DNA from: Adineta vaga
Lineage: Eukaryota; Rotifera
DNA length: 64,000 bases
Direction: 5' to 3'
Assembly (NCBI GenBank): GCA_021613535.1
Contig: CP075493.1
Coordinates: 1,798,001-1,862,000, forward strand
Positions 50,345 through 62,722 of this stretch are shown here, in pieces (position 1 is the first letter of the stretch; every line of letters starts with the position of its first letter). The notes beneath the pieces are model-generated. The model was given only the letters and a program-made list of their open reading frames with translations, ran no database searches and was not told where the DNA came from. Both the position numbers and the translations under genes were made by a program.

Positions 50345-53326
50345 ATGGATCATCAAAGAAATAAGACAGTTCTTATTCTCGATCATGGTAGTTTCTTTGC
50401 TCGATCGTCCGGTGTTACATTTAATGTAAATGTTCAAAATACTGATCAACAACAACCTGATGAGATCAATAATGAAAATACTCTTGGAATGAAATCATTA
50501 TGGACATGTGTCGTTGAATGTGTACTAGAATATTGTCGAATTTTATTCGATATTTTCGAAGATGATGCCTTGGTAAGATGTTAAGATAAGATTGAATTTT
50601 TGCTTTTATTCTTCTCTCATTTAGATTACATTAATAGTAACAGGAATTGATCAACGTGATCAATCATCTTGTTGGAATCGTTATAGAAATCTTTCACAAG
50701 TAAAGAATTATTAAGAAAATCTAGTTTTTTCAAAACTTCACTTTTAGTGTATGGATTTCTTTGCAGGTATTCAACCACCACAAGAACGTACATCGGTGAA
50801 TGATGATGATCTTTTAAAACATTCTTTAAATGAAGCAATCACTGTCTTATGTACACGTTCAAAAAAGCAAAGTATTCCAAGTGATCTAGATTATACAAAT
50901 AGTGGACATATTGTTGTATTTTCAACTTTTAATACGTATGACAAATGAAAAGAAGATTGCATTCATTGATTTGATTTGAAATATTTAGAAAACGTATCGA
51001 AACAATCGAAAGAGATCTTCGACTATTTCATGAATCACATAATCATATGGCACTGGAAGTAACCGAGTAAATATATGAAGAATGATCTGTTACTTGAATA
51101 GAAGTTATGAGAATGAAATATCGTGATATATTATGAATTAGCAGTGTTTTACAAATTTCAGATAGCTCGAACAATTCCCATATTTCTATATTTAGTTTTG
51201 TTCCATTAGCAAAATGTGATTTGACATTGATGGATATTCGATCACTTGATCAAACTGTACCGTCTTCGAAACCTGAATTGAATTCTGTAAATAAAAATGT
51301 GCTTCATTCTCTATTATAATTCTATCTGTACAGGTGACTTCAATTCTTCATCGTACACTTTATTATTCTCAAGCTGGTCAAATGTTATTTACACGAATGT
51401 TACAAATGTTATTAAAACAACATAATCTAGCTTTAACAACTGTAACGGGTATTCCGATGAAAGTATGTCAAAACTAAATATTCTTTTCTTCTATTTCTTC
51501 CAATTGACATTTTTCAGGAAGATGTAGCTTCACGTTCAAGTTTAAATTATGATGTTGATATTGTTCATCCAGCTGAAGTTCATGATGGTTTACGTGAACG
51601 AGCACCATTAAAATATTGGCGTCAAATCAAAGATGATGTAGAAACAATTGTACTCAAATGGAGTGCATTCTCTTACGATCCAGAAAGTAAGTTATCGTGT
51701 TTTTTTCTCCCTCAATCACCATATGTAACAACGAATAGAAATGAGAAAACATATGATTATATTTTAGATTATTATGATACATATTCTGCATACCGTTTTT
51801 CACCATTGGATGTCAACAGTCGTGAATCAGCATGTTTAACAAATTTCTTATTAAGTGGCAAATGTGTTTTACTTGAATTAGGTAATTTACCAGCTGAATG
51901 TACAGTTAATATCAATGAATATGGTGATGAGAAAAGTTTAAATACATCTGATATTGATCCATCAACAGCAGCAACAACAACAAATCGACTTTTTTCTCAT
52001 ATGATTATATCACATAATCAAGAATTAATGATCCATGCGCTTGCATTTGGTTCTAATAATCCTATGAGTAAAATTGGTCCATGTTATATCGTTACAGATG
52101 ATAAAGATAATATTTCAATCAATGATTTAGAAGAATTAATGGATGAAATTGATGATGATGTCTTAGAAAAAGATCTACGTGTTGATGTAATTGATAACGG
52201 AAAACCAAAATCCTCATTCTTTCATCAATTTTCTATTTGTTTTTACAGAGTTTTATCAATGTCATACGAACAACAACACTTTATCCATGTGATACAATAT
52301 CAAGTGGGAAAATTCCTATTGAAGATTGTAAGAGAACCATTTATTCTTGTTGAAAAACTTGCTTATAAATATTTCCATAGCACTTCGACTACTTGAACGT
52401 CATACACGTCGATGTCCAGTTATAATTAATGAAACGATTTTATTCAATTTACCATCAGTAAAATGAATGAATAAATGAATTATGATATATTGATATTTGT
52501 TTGTTTTACTAGCCAATGAATGTTCTAATCAGTTTGATATTGCGTGAGAAATTGTCAGATGATGATGTAGGAAAATGTCTCATGGCTTTAAAACATATTG
52601 ATAAAATGGAACGAAATGGAGAAATATTACCCGTACCAAATAATTTTCCATATACAACGAAAATTATGACAGCAAAAGCGAAAAAGTAAAGATTTCTTCT
52701 CCATATTCTGTCAATCATACACTCGCTGAATGTTCTAGAGATGAAGCCTATCGATATCTCTGGCGTGAAATAGAATATTTCGTTCGTGGGTATAAAGAGA
52801 CATCAGATGGTCATCGTCATATCTATCAAAATATTCTCGAGCGACGAAAATCTGATTATGAACATGATTCATCATCAGTTTATCCAAGGTATGAACATCT
52901 AGTTAATACTCGATTTATTCTATTAAACAAAATTCTTCTAGTACTAAAATTGATTTTGTTTTTCCTACGGATGAATCATCTTCAAATGGAATGACAACAA
53001 CAACAAAACGTGAGAAAACGTCTCACGAAAATATCGACAAACCAAATGGTCGTGTTTGGTCGGAATTTACTGATTTAAAACAAGTTCTAGCTGGTAAATA
53101 GAAATCTCTATGAAAACTAAATTCATTATTTCTTTCAGCTAATTCTCTACGTGATATGTGGAATCGAAAACAACAAGAAAAACGTGCACCCGAATTCGAT
53201 GGTCGAAATGAACATCCACCGCCGCGTATAATTCCACTCTACGTTAATTTAAATACAAAACCTCCTCTTGGAAATCCATCTAATATTCCTATAACATCAA
53301 ATTTAGCTGAAAAAAATGTGAATTGA
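50345..53326 (+). CDS. INTS13: INTS13 (Asunder), Integrator complex subunit
   Basis: 749 aa from 14 exons (50345-50572, 50625-50699, 50748-50935, 50989-51066, 51142-51286, 51334-51462, 51518-51686, 51768-52186, 52249-52327, 52381-52457, 52513-52685, 52739-52888, 52942-53093, 53139-53326). Diagnostic segments: TVLILDHGSFFA at the vWA-like start, KSLWTCVVECVLEYCRILFD, ASRSSLNYDVDIVHP, AYRFSPLDVNSRESACLTNF, LLERHTRRCPVIINETILFN, YRYLWREIEYFVRGY and, near the end, NSLRDMWNRKQQE. Integrator cleaves snRNAs and attenuates RNA polymerase II; INTS13 (with INTS10/14) is a nucleic-acid/enhancer module, and Asunder is also tied to dynein recruitment and mitosis. AATAAA occurs at 53336-53341, 10 nt after the stop, and the TELO2 ATG follows 100 nt after the stop. 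Confidence 0.93.
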
Positions 53327-53400
53327 TCTTTTGTTAATAAATCTCTGTTATTTTCTTCTGTAAAAAACAAAAAGCAACATTCAGTTCATTCTTCGAAGAT

Positions 53401-53419
53401 TTCTTTTCTTTTTTTAAAG
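53401..53419 (+). promoter_or_regulatory. acceptor-like site between INTS13 and TELO2
   Basis: ttcttttcttttttttaaag-type tract ending in AG at 53418-53419, 6 nt before the TELO2 ATG. With the AATAAA at 53336 it has the layout of a trans-splicing junction in a two-gene transcript. Confidence 0.45.
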
Positions 53420-53425
53420 ATTTCA

Positions 53426-55964
53426 ATGTCATTTGAAAGAATTAATCTTGTCTTAAAACAAATCTCATCATCGAATTCTTATTCATCTATTCAATCATTG
53501 ATTGAACAGTATTTTTTCGATAAAACTCTACAATTAACATCATTAGATCAAGAAAAATTAGTTCGATTATGTTTGAGAAAACTATCCGATTGGTTTTTAC
53601 AAAATCCCGAACAAATTAAAGAGATTAAAATCAAATTTCATCAACATCTTCTTCAAACACCTTTTCTCTTAAAACAAAAACAATTAATTGATTTAATTTT
53701 AAACGAAAATCAAACTAATCTAAATGATTATTTCATTTTTCTTCTCAACGATATCTACGAGAAAAATTATCAGAACTTATTAAATGAATTAGAGAATGAT
53801 AGTGATGTTGCCTATATAATTCATCTTCCGGATCGTATCGGTAATATTTCAATGACAAATATTCCACTTAGTTTTCAAACGAAAACTTATTTCAATCGAT
53901 TAAGTGATTATATTCAAGAACAATTAATTACATATCATTATCCGAAAATGGTAGCACAAATGGATACAAATGTTAGTTTCCTATGTCGACTTGTTCATAA
54001 AGCAGCGAAATTAGGTAATCATCAAATTGTTGTAGTTTAAGATCAAGTGTTTACTAACAAATTGATACAATCATCTATTTTAGGACATACGGAATACATT
54101 TGGCGTCGATTATACAAAAATTTATTTCTTAAAAAAAGTCCAAACGATTCACTTTGGTTACGATTAACACAATATTTTCTCTTAGAAACAATCGATGATG
54201 TACTTCTTTATACAATTCAACATGGTAATGCTCAAATTCTTGATTTAATTCTTAGTGATCGTATTCTTCATCATTCTGAATTACAAACATATCTTACTGA
54301 TACATTACTTTTTCGTAAACAACTCTCAATAAATCTTGTTCGAACTATTCTTATCTATTTAACCATGTCATCAAATCGATTAGAACAATGTTTCGAAAAA
54401 ACATTCGTTCGCTTTCTACAATTGTGGTCTCAAGAAAGTTTCATACGATTTTCATCCAATGAACAACATTTTTATATATGTCAATGCATTTGTATTTGTT
54501 TAGCTTTAAATCAACAAATTCATCTACAAGAAGATAAAGATCAAATTCTTTTATGTATATTAAATGGTATTCGAATTCATTTAGAATCAACATTTGATTA
54601 TATTCAACGACGTGGACAATTTCTTGGTGAATTAATTATTGAAAGAATCGATTTATTTTCCAAATCCAATCAACTTCAATTTAATACTTATGATAAAAAT
54701 CATCCAGAAATCGAAATTTTAAGAAAATTAGCTGAATTAAATCATTCATATAACGATAGAGAATTATCCGATGATGATGAACAACAAGAAATTCCAAAGA
54801 AAAAAGGTAAGAAATTTTCATTTTTCTATTCATTCAATTTCTTCTATCAACAAATTTTCGATCTTCATTTAGAAACTTCTATCATATCTACAGAAAAAGT
54901 CATCTCTTCTTCGAATACAGTTATTCTTCATGAAGTTTCCAACGATGAAGATGATGATAGTGAATTTGAATCCTATGATTATTCACATGATAAAGAGAAA
55001 TCTGAAGTAGCTAAACCAAGTTATATTCGATCATGTCTTGCTGATTTAATTGCAACAGATAAAGTTCCACAATTAGAAGGTGCTCTACAAATTCTACCAT
55101 CCTTAATCGAATTCAATAAGATTGAATGTGAAGAAGTGGCTTTAGAAATCTCACGAATTCTATTGAATTATAATAGTACATTTAATATTGAAAATTTTCA
55201 AGAATTACAATTGAATGGTTTAGTTACATTATGTAAAACCTATCCAATTTTAATCAGTGATTATCTATGTAGACAATTTTATGAAAGAAATTATACATTA
55301 AATCAACGAAGTTTAATTTTAAAGACAATTCAAGAAACTGCAAAACCGCTTATCAAGTATTGATCAAATTCGAACGAAAATTCATGAAGAATTATTTTCA
55401 TCTACCGATGATGATGATGATGAACAAGAATCATGGCGTTCAACGATTAACAAACGATTAAAATTGAAAACAAAATATAAAACAAAACTTCAGTCAAATC
55501 GTCAAGGAATTTTTCAAGAAAATTCTTTTGGAAATATTGTCGGACATTTCTTTTATCCATTAATATCATTGATCGATCAATCGACACCACATTTATCATT
55601 AATCAATGGTGATAATGATCATTTATTATTATGTGAACTTCTTGCATGTTTAGGTCGATTATGTATTCATGCACAAAATACAATTCCATTAAAAAATATG
55701 ATCAAACAATTCGTACAAGTTTTACATCTTTTACAACAACATCAAGATCCCGGTGTTCGACATGCAGTTATTTATGCATATGCATGTTGTTTAGTTTCAA
55801 TTGGAAATCAATGTTATGATGAAGATTTACAAGAGAAATTTATTGAATTGAAAGAATGGTTAGATCAAATGGTTATGAAAGATACAAATACAGAAGTACA
55901 GAAATTAGCAAGATCAGTTCGACAAATTTTATTAAAAACTTTACAAGATATGACGAGTAATTGA
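53426..55964 (+). CDS. TELO2: TELO2 (Tel2), TTT complex subunit, with one frame break
   Basis: Exons 53426-54014, 54084-54806, 54873-55964, about 800 aa if the break is ignored. The in-frame TAA at 54038 lies inside the 69-nt intron 54015-54083 (good acceptor ctattttag), so it is harmless. Helical-repeat protein. TELO2 features: RRGQFLGELIIERIDLF, acidic Ser segment then EFESYDYSHD, YIRSCLADLIATDKVPQLEGAL, QFYERNYTLNQRSLIL, and the C-terminal NSFGNIVGHFFYPLISLID with VRHAVIYAYACCLVSIG. Tel2 with Tti1/Tti2 and Hsp90 stabilises PIKK kinases (ATM, ATR, mTOR, DNA-PK). Near 55350-55361 the frame jumps by one base (PLI to IDQIRTKIHEELF) with no intron that explains it: sequence error or mutation. 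Confidence 0.85.
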
Positions 55965-56814
55965 AAGATTTTAGTTGATTTTCTTTTTCCGAAATAAAAT
56001 TTTCTCAAAAATTCATTACCAAGAAAGAAAAAGTATATTATTACAAATGTTTCGTTCTGATTTCATCTGAATCTAAGAAGAAGAAAAAACATGACAAATG
56101 TTTCTCTATCAATTATAAGTAAGTACTTAGTATTTCGAGTCCAACCCAGAAGGAAACAAAGCAATCAATTGTCATTAATTATTAAATAATCTTCAACGAA
56201 ACTATATTGTCGATCTTTCTGTCCTATTTAATTGGCAAATCATGATCTATGATGTAACAGACAGTTGTTTCTATTCTTCAAGGTTTAATTTTCAAGTAGA
56301 ATACAATTGTATTTGATCTAATCATGGTCTATACTTGAGTTGATTTGACATTGTTCAATGGAAATAAGATAAAAGAATAAAAAGAAAAATGACGAAGGAA
56401 GAAGAAAAAGAAAAGAGAAACATCATTGTACATTAATCTTCTAGTAGTAGTAGAAAGATTTCTTTTTCTTGATCTTTCTTTCTTGTCGGTTATTTCATTT
56501 AAGTAAATAAAAGAGAAGTCTTCAATTTAATGTTATCTCGATGAGAGGTTTCTAATTTCTTTTTCTTTGTATCTCTTGCAAAGGTATTAATCAAGAAATT
56601 AGTAAGTCCGAATAAATTGAGTAGGCGAGATAGACTTCTTATTAATTTCCTTTATTTCTCTGCCATGATTAGTAGTATATAACTGAAAGCTATATAAAGA
56701 GATGCATTTATCTCATGAATTCTTTAACATCTCGACTGAACAACATTTTGCTTCTTTATTTTAGCATCGAATTCAAACTCTTATTTTAATTTACAAACGG
56801 TAATATAATCAATC
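55965..56814. other. intergenic, neuropeptide upstream region
   Basis: TELO2 poly(A) signal AATAAA at 55993-55998. The remainder is AT-rich without a gene. An acceptor-like cttctttattttag ends at 56764, 50 nt before the neuropeptide ATG. Confidence 0.5.
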
Positions 56815-57295
56815 ATGTTGAAAATACAATTTATTCTTATGTTTATTTGCGCACAAATCTTCCTGATGAATTGTTTTACATTAAATCATATTCAAGTAAA
56901 TGTTTAATAATTCAATTATTGTATGTTGTATTGTTTGCTTTTTCTTTTTCGAATTTAGAGACCATTCTGGTCGGAATCTGATGGTGAAATCAATGATGAA
57001 CTTCTTTCGAAATTATTACGTACTGAAACGTTATTAAGTGAAGTTAATCCAGCAATTGGTTCATCAGCTGTTGGTCTTTTCGAACAAACCGATGGTCATC
57101 CACGTGGTTTACAAAAACGAGGACGACGTAACTAATCATTCGATGTATTTTCTTTTCTTGAAATTTCTTTTCGATTTAGAATGTCTATGGAAAGTATGTA
57201 GTTGGGCACTTGATAAACGTTCATTGCGCTCATCGGGTACATCATCGTCATCATCATCAAATTCAATCGATGCGTTGTCCAAACTTTTGTATTAG
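56815..57295 (+). CDS. neuropeptide precursor, urotensin II-like
   Basis: 121 aa from three exons: 56815-56895, 56959-57127, 57180-57295. A clear signal peptide (IQFILMFICAQIFLMNCFT) is followed by an acidic spacer of ~55 residues. Then comes the basic site LQKRGR, the candidate peptide QCLWKVCSWALD, and a second dibasic site KR. A Ser-rich tail closes the protein (SLRSSG...SIDALSKLLY). The peptide core has a six-residue ring C-L-W-K-V-C, with the W-K pair at the same places as in urotensin II (CFWKYC); somatostatin-type peptides share W-K but have larger rings. N-terminal Gln could become pyroglutamate. The intron at 57128-57179 falls just before the Gln-Cys. AATAAA at 57307-57312. The function as a secreted signal is inferred from layout; family identity is suggestive, not proven. 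Confidence 0.75.
57180..57227 (+). other. predicted mature cyclic peptide and cleavage site
   Basis: Encodes (Q)CLWKVCSWALD-KR; the first base of the Gln codon comes from the previous exon. Two Cys four residues apart would close the ring; KR is a prohormone convertase site. Confidence 0.65.
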
Positions 57296-58544
57296 AAAAG
57301 ATCAAAAATAAATCTATTGTGAACTATTTCCTGTTGTTTTCTCTTTCTCTCTCTCTCTGATTCACTCGATCCATCTTACATTGATTCGTTCTATTGATCA
57401 ATTATCATATCAAATAAATAATAAGAAAAAATGAAACTAAAAATTTTCGTATTAAACAATGAGAAAATTATAGCAAGATTTTGTATTTATCGAATAGAAT
57501 GTTTAGAATATTCTAATCGAGATGATTTATATGATCTATACACGTCGTTTGCATATCCGGAAAAAAGTAATAATCCAGTATTAGTTTGGATGAAATACAA
57601 ATGTGACAATTAAAACAAAATATAATGTTTCTCGTGTATATTATCTGCTCATCAAATATTTATGACATTGTTATACAAACAAAGCTGACAGATGAAAAAT
57701 CCTTTTTGATTGTTGTTTGTATAGAAAATGAAGATTAGAATTTCATGTCTCTATCAAACAGTAATGCGTACTTTTTATCATCCATTTTAATGATTATTAG
57801 TAGCATGAAAAGATTTGAAATGTTTATCAAGAAGTACTGTGCTTTTGATTCATAGCAGCTTTTACACGACCTTGTTCATTTCTATCTAATTAGTCGTATG
57901 AATGATTATATAAAATCATGCGTTTATGAAGTAAAAAATTTCAACTGATTACTAGGGTTTTATCTTGACTGGATTCATTTGACTAAGTTGTTAATCGTTT
58001 AGAAATAGAAATGAATAATTCAAAATATAGGAAAATTCAGTGGAGTAACCAAGATTTGAAACGAATGAACAAACTTTGCTGGTGTTGAAAAACTTATTGG
58101 GCCAAATATTTTCTCGACCGCGGTCATGTTAACAATCATAAGAGAATAAGAAAAGGATAATTATACGATCGAACACTGATATTTTTGTTATTCTATCTTC
58201 TTCGATGAACATTTCACGAAGAAAAAAACGTCGGGAAAATACGTCTGTAATTCAGATCAAAGAAAAAGATGGGAAAGAATACAAAAATAGATAAAAAAAA
58301 CTCGGAAAGAGTTTAATTTCGATGAGCAATTACCAACTAGAGGAAAAGTAAGATTTCTGCACTTCGAGGTACTATGGAACTACAGAGGTCTCGATTCACT
58401 CCTCCTGGATATGTCGTTGAGAAGATTCATCTCGATGAAACTTGTTTATTAAAAAACTATTCAATGTATTTCACAAAATTTATTTTCAGTAAAAGAAGCA
58501 AAAGATAACAAAACGAACGAAAAGAAATTCTTCGATTAATACAT
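57296..58544. other. convergent intergenic region
   Basis: 3' flanks of the neuropeptide (+) and RRM (-) genes. A 60-codon frame at 57431 (MKLKIFVLNNEK...) has no family features or splice context. No other content recognised. Confidence 0.45.
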
Positions 58545-59938
58545 TTATCTATTTTCCTTTGATTTCGTTGAATTGCGTTGCTGTTGATTATATAAATATC
58601 GATCATAATTTTCATCTCCAATTCGTTCATCGTTCATTATTCGATTGAATTCATGTTCAATCGATATTCGATCTTCACTAAATTTCTTCATATATTCATC
58701 TTTTATTTGTTCAAGTTCATTTTCAAATCGTTGAAGAAAATTTACAATCTTATCTACACGATGTTTCATTGGTTTTATATCAGTTTCAATTACAATCGAT
58801 TCATGTACTTGAACATCGATTGTTGGATGACACTCTCTCGATGTTTGATCAATTACTACAGGACAATGATTAACAATCGTTCGTGGAGGTGATGTCCAAC
58901 CACATTCACTAATTCTATTTTTTGTTCAAATGAGAAAAAAACTAATCCAAAATGACGTTTATTTCGTTTACACTGCTCACTCTAGTGATGGAATTGAATT
59001 TGATGAAGTTGTTTCTACTAAATGATCAATTTCATCATTTGTATAATCGTCTTCTTTTCGATGATTGTTTATTAAAGATGATAATGTTGATAGAAGATGA
59101 TTGGGTACTTTACTCAAGAAAAGATTCGTACCATATAAACGTATTTTTGACATTTCAAGAAGTTTTTCAACTGATTTTTCATTTTCAAATTCGATTATTG
59201 CACATTTTGAATCATTCGGAAGTATATAACAAGCAATTACATGTGTACGTTTATCGAAATAATCACTAAAATAAAAGCATTTATTCTTCATATTTCTTCG
59301 TTTTTACCATAATCTTACATTAACATTTTTTCCGAAATTTTATCCGTTAAACCATTCACATATATTTGATGATGAACATTCAATGTTAATCGATTCTTTT
59401 CAATGGTGAACTCTTTTGGATGTACAGCTGGATGAATTGTAAATATTTGATTATCGATTGTTTTTGGTATTGTTTGTTGTTGAATTATCGTTCGAATATA
59501 TTGTCGACTGGAAAATTCAATTAAAATATAGACTTGATTCTGTTGTCGAGATAAACAATGATGTAACAATGAATCGATAATTTTATAAAATTGAACGATT
59601 GTTTTAATATCATTTTGATTGATAATAGGTCCAACGAATAATTTACGATCAAGATTTAATAGATCGAAATTATTTAAAAGATTTTCATAAGATATGATAT
59701 CGAGTTTGATGGAATCAATTCCATGTTGAGGAAAATTAAGAAATTGTTCAAAATGTTGTTGATTGGAAAATTCAATGATACGAAAATCACAAAATAATCG
59801 TTTATCATCGGGACATTCAGCAATTGAACAGGAAAGTATTGTACCGAATTTTGAACAATAATTTAATAATACTTGATCATCAATGGAAGATGTATTTCCA
59901 ATATAAATACATAAAGAAGTATTTCGAATTGAAGTCAT
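58545..59938 (-). CDS. protein with three divergent RRM domains
   Basis: 422 aa from three exons (59938-59319, 59265-58981, 58908-58545). RRM1 (~8-85): LCIYIGNTSSIDDQVLLNYC, IIEFSNQQHFEQFL. RRM2 (~98-170): RKLFVGPIINQNDIKTIVQF, YILIEFSSRQYIRTII. RRM3 (~190-260): HQIYVNGLTDKISEKMLIDYF, CAIIEFENEKSVEKLLEM. The RNP2-like strands (IYIGN, LFVGP, IYVNG) are good, while the RNP1 segments are degenerate (FRIIEF, YILIEF, AIIEF lack the GFGF aromatic pair), so RNA contacts may be atypical. C-terminal ~100 residues: a coiled-coil-like helix (VDKIVNFLQRFENELEQIKDEY) and charged tail. No one-to-one family recognised. Its ATG lies 80 nt below the stop of the LRR gene on the same strand. Confidence 0.75.
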
Positions 59939-60018
59939 ATGAACACGAATTTCGTTATGAATCTTTTATTTGATTCAGTTCTATATCATATATTATTTCA
60001 TTCGATATATCATAAGAA

Positions 60019-61226
60019 CTAGAGGTCGCTTAAATCAATGTGATTTACTATATGATTATAAATAAGAATCAGACAAAAATTAGAATAATTAGTTCGAAGA
60101 ATTGAATGATTTGTAATGAACAAACTTCTTTTTTGACAATAATTTCGACATTTTCCTTCAATGAACGACCATTGATGTTGACATTGTTGATAAATTCCAG
60201 TTATATTATTTATTTCATATCCTTTCCATTCTTTTGGTGTTTTACATCGTGCAAATGCTGATAAATCAATTGGAAATCGATAAAAATCACCGCGTTCATA
60301 AGCTTTTTCTAAATGTCGACGAAGTTCTATTCGTGTTATCCAATGATTCAAATAATTCTCGATATTTTCATTGTTATTTTTGATTAAAAGTCGATGGATA
60401 TCACCGTATTTGATATAAAACAAATTACATGGATTATCCATTAAGTAAAGTTGACGTAATGATGAAATATGATAATATGTACAAATATCTAACGAATGAA
60501 TATTTGAACTAACAAGATCAATTTCAACTAAAGATTTAACACCACAAAATGTTTGTTTTAATGGTAAAGAAGTATTTTCATTTCGAAAATAATTTCCTCG
60601 TAATTTTATTGATTTTAATTGTTGATTGAAAAGAAATAAAAATGACGGAAGATTTTCTAATTGAGTATTTTCAAGATCAAGATATTGAAGATTTTTCAAT
60701 GGTTTTAATAGATTATTTGTTAATGAACGTTGTCCTAATGGATTATTATTCAATAGAAGAATTTTTAAGTTTTTTAATATTAAAAATGCATTAGAATCAA
60801 TGATTGAAATTTGATTATCGGATAAATCAAGTGTTGTGATTTGATGACAATAAGTAAATATTCCATAGGAAAGATAAGTTATGCGATTTTGACGTAAAAT
60901 TAATGTATCTAAATGTTTTAATCCAAGAAAATCTTGAATAAAAAGTTCACGAAGATGATTTGGCTTAGATCAAGTGTACGTAATTGTTCAAGACTACGTA
61001 AAAAAGAATTTTCACTTAGAGATTCAAATTGATTATTTTGTAAATTGAGATTGAAGAGAGTTTTACTAAAAGATTTGAAAGTATGTGGCGAAAGAATAAT
61101 TGTATGAGTTGAATTTGGATAATTTACAAATGTATCTGATTTAATTGTTTCAATACTAACATTATGTAAATCAATTGTTTGATTATTTGGTATAAAAGAT
61201 GAATAGAACTTATCAAATATTGTGAA
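60019..61226 (-). pseudogene. leucine-rich-repeat protein with one frame break
   Basis: Long last exon of an LRR protein, with a likely acceptor (ctaatatag, minus strand) at 61227. At least eight LRRs with consensus LxxLxLxxNxL are visible: TLFNLNLQNNQFESL, LEQLRTLDLS, GLKHLDTLILRQNRITYL, ITTLDLSDNQISII, LKNLKILLLNNNPL, LKNLQYLDLENTQLENLP, LVEIDLVSSNIHSL, LRQLYLMDNPCNLF. A Cys-containing LRRCT-like cap and a tail follow (CQHQWSFIEGKCRNYC), suggesting an extracellular protein. Near 60955-60962 the frame shifts by one base inside a repeat, at a short A/T run. Either the gene is broken or a base was lost in sequencing. The start exon (signal peptide) was not found. Confidence 0.7.
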
Positions 61227-62722
61227 CTATATTAGAACTAAAAGAACAGATGAAATTATATTTGTACTTTTGTTTCTGAAAGCTACTAACTTCGATCATC
61301 ACAATCGAATGTAAAAACAATTTAAATAAATCATTATTGAGAATAAGTTTGATGTTTTGTAGAAAAAAGATTGATAGATTTATGTTATCAATAAGTTAAA
61401 TATCAGATGATAAAATGACTAACACAATAGATTTCTGTTTTGCTTCGGTCAAATGATGTGTTGACATGTCTTGATAATCAACTAGCTTTATCTACCTAGT
61501 TTGTGTATAAATGAACGAATGTGACTGTTCTTTACAAACAGCGATGGAATTAGTCCGAAGTTGTGAGAGAAAAACTGGAGTTACAACTATCCGTATAAAA
61601 GAACGGTCGATAACTCCAATGATTGCTACGCAGTGGTATCAAAAATTCTTTGTTGATAGGGGAGTTAACTCCGGAATCATCGGCGTCTGTTCACGAAGCA
61701 CAATGGAGAAGTGATAACATGATGTTTGAATTACTATATTAGACCTGTCTTGTAGAAATCGTATTTGAAAGTACCAATAAGCTAATTACTTATACTGTTT
61801 TGCAAAAATCTAATATCAGATTCGAGTTCTTTGACTCCAATTATCATTAGGGCAAAATTTTTGAAAGGAAGCCCGTTTTACTTGCACACTATTTTTTGAT
61901 CAATCGATAGATATGAGTAAATGTATGGATGTTCAACTGAATAACTGATCACATCCACACCTTATTTACTTCTATAAAAAAAATTAACAAAACATCATGT
62001 TAATAGGCAATGAATGGTGTAAAAAACAAATAAAGAAATTATTATGCATCATGACTTCGTTAAAAAAAGAGAATTTGATAATATTTCCGATTGCTGATGA
62101 ATAGAGTCTTGGCGTTACGATGTAGGTTTGAGTGAGTGAGTGTTTTCAGATAAAGTTTTAGATTGGAATAATTTGTGAATTCGATTTAGAAAAGAAAACG
62201 ATAGTTATCTCTCTTGTCTCTCAGCTCTAATTTATGAAACAGCAATAGTTAAAGATAAATCAACACATTGTACAAGCAAAGATCAGCATGGCATTGAATT
62301 TATTTCATACAAAACAATAATGTTGAATTCATTAGCGAGAATATAATAAAAGTTCTGTTTTTTTTTATAGGACTTATTCCAATACGACTCAAAACGGGTG
62401 AGACGAAAATATTGTACAATAATATTTAAATTGATTTCAAACTAGATTAATATTTGTTTTGAATTTCTTACTGATTATAGAATTAACAAATGCACCAACA
62501 TATTTTTCTTACATTTAAATTTCATCTTGCATTAGATTTTACTTCTAAAACTTAAGTCTTGTATGATTGAAATCGATCTTATTCTTATTAATGGACGAAA
62601 ATATGTTCTATTGAAAATAAAATATACCTTGATTCTTAACAAACAGGTCGATGCTGCGAAACTTGGTATATTTCTATTGATTTCACACGATTGCTTTTAT
62701 TCAAGTCAAAATAGAATTTCAT
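61227..62722. other. intergenic, no gene recognised
   Basis: AT-rich. A 67-codon plus-strand frame at 61511 (MNECDCSLQTAMELVRSCER...) and a 12-bp palindrome ggagttaactcc near 61660-61672 are present. Neither links to a known element. It may include the missing 5' exon(s) of the LRR gene. Confidence 0.4.

Noticed and set aside
54038-54040. In-frame TAA between two long TELO2 frames, looking like a premature stop or readthrough
   Set aside because: It lies inside a standard 69-nt intron (54015-54083) with a good acceptor; splicing removes it and keeps the frame.
57431-57613. 60-codon frame MKLKIFVLNNEK
   Set aside because: No signal peptide, family motif or splice context; about the size expected by chance in AT-rich spacer.
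61511-61714. 67-codon frame resembling a transposase fragment at first glance
   Set aside because: No catalytic residues, terminal repeats or target-site duplication could be found.
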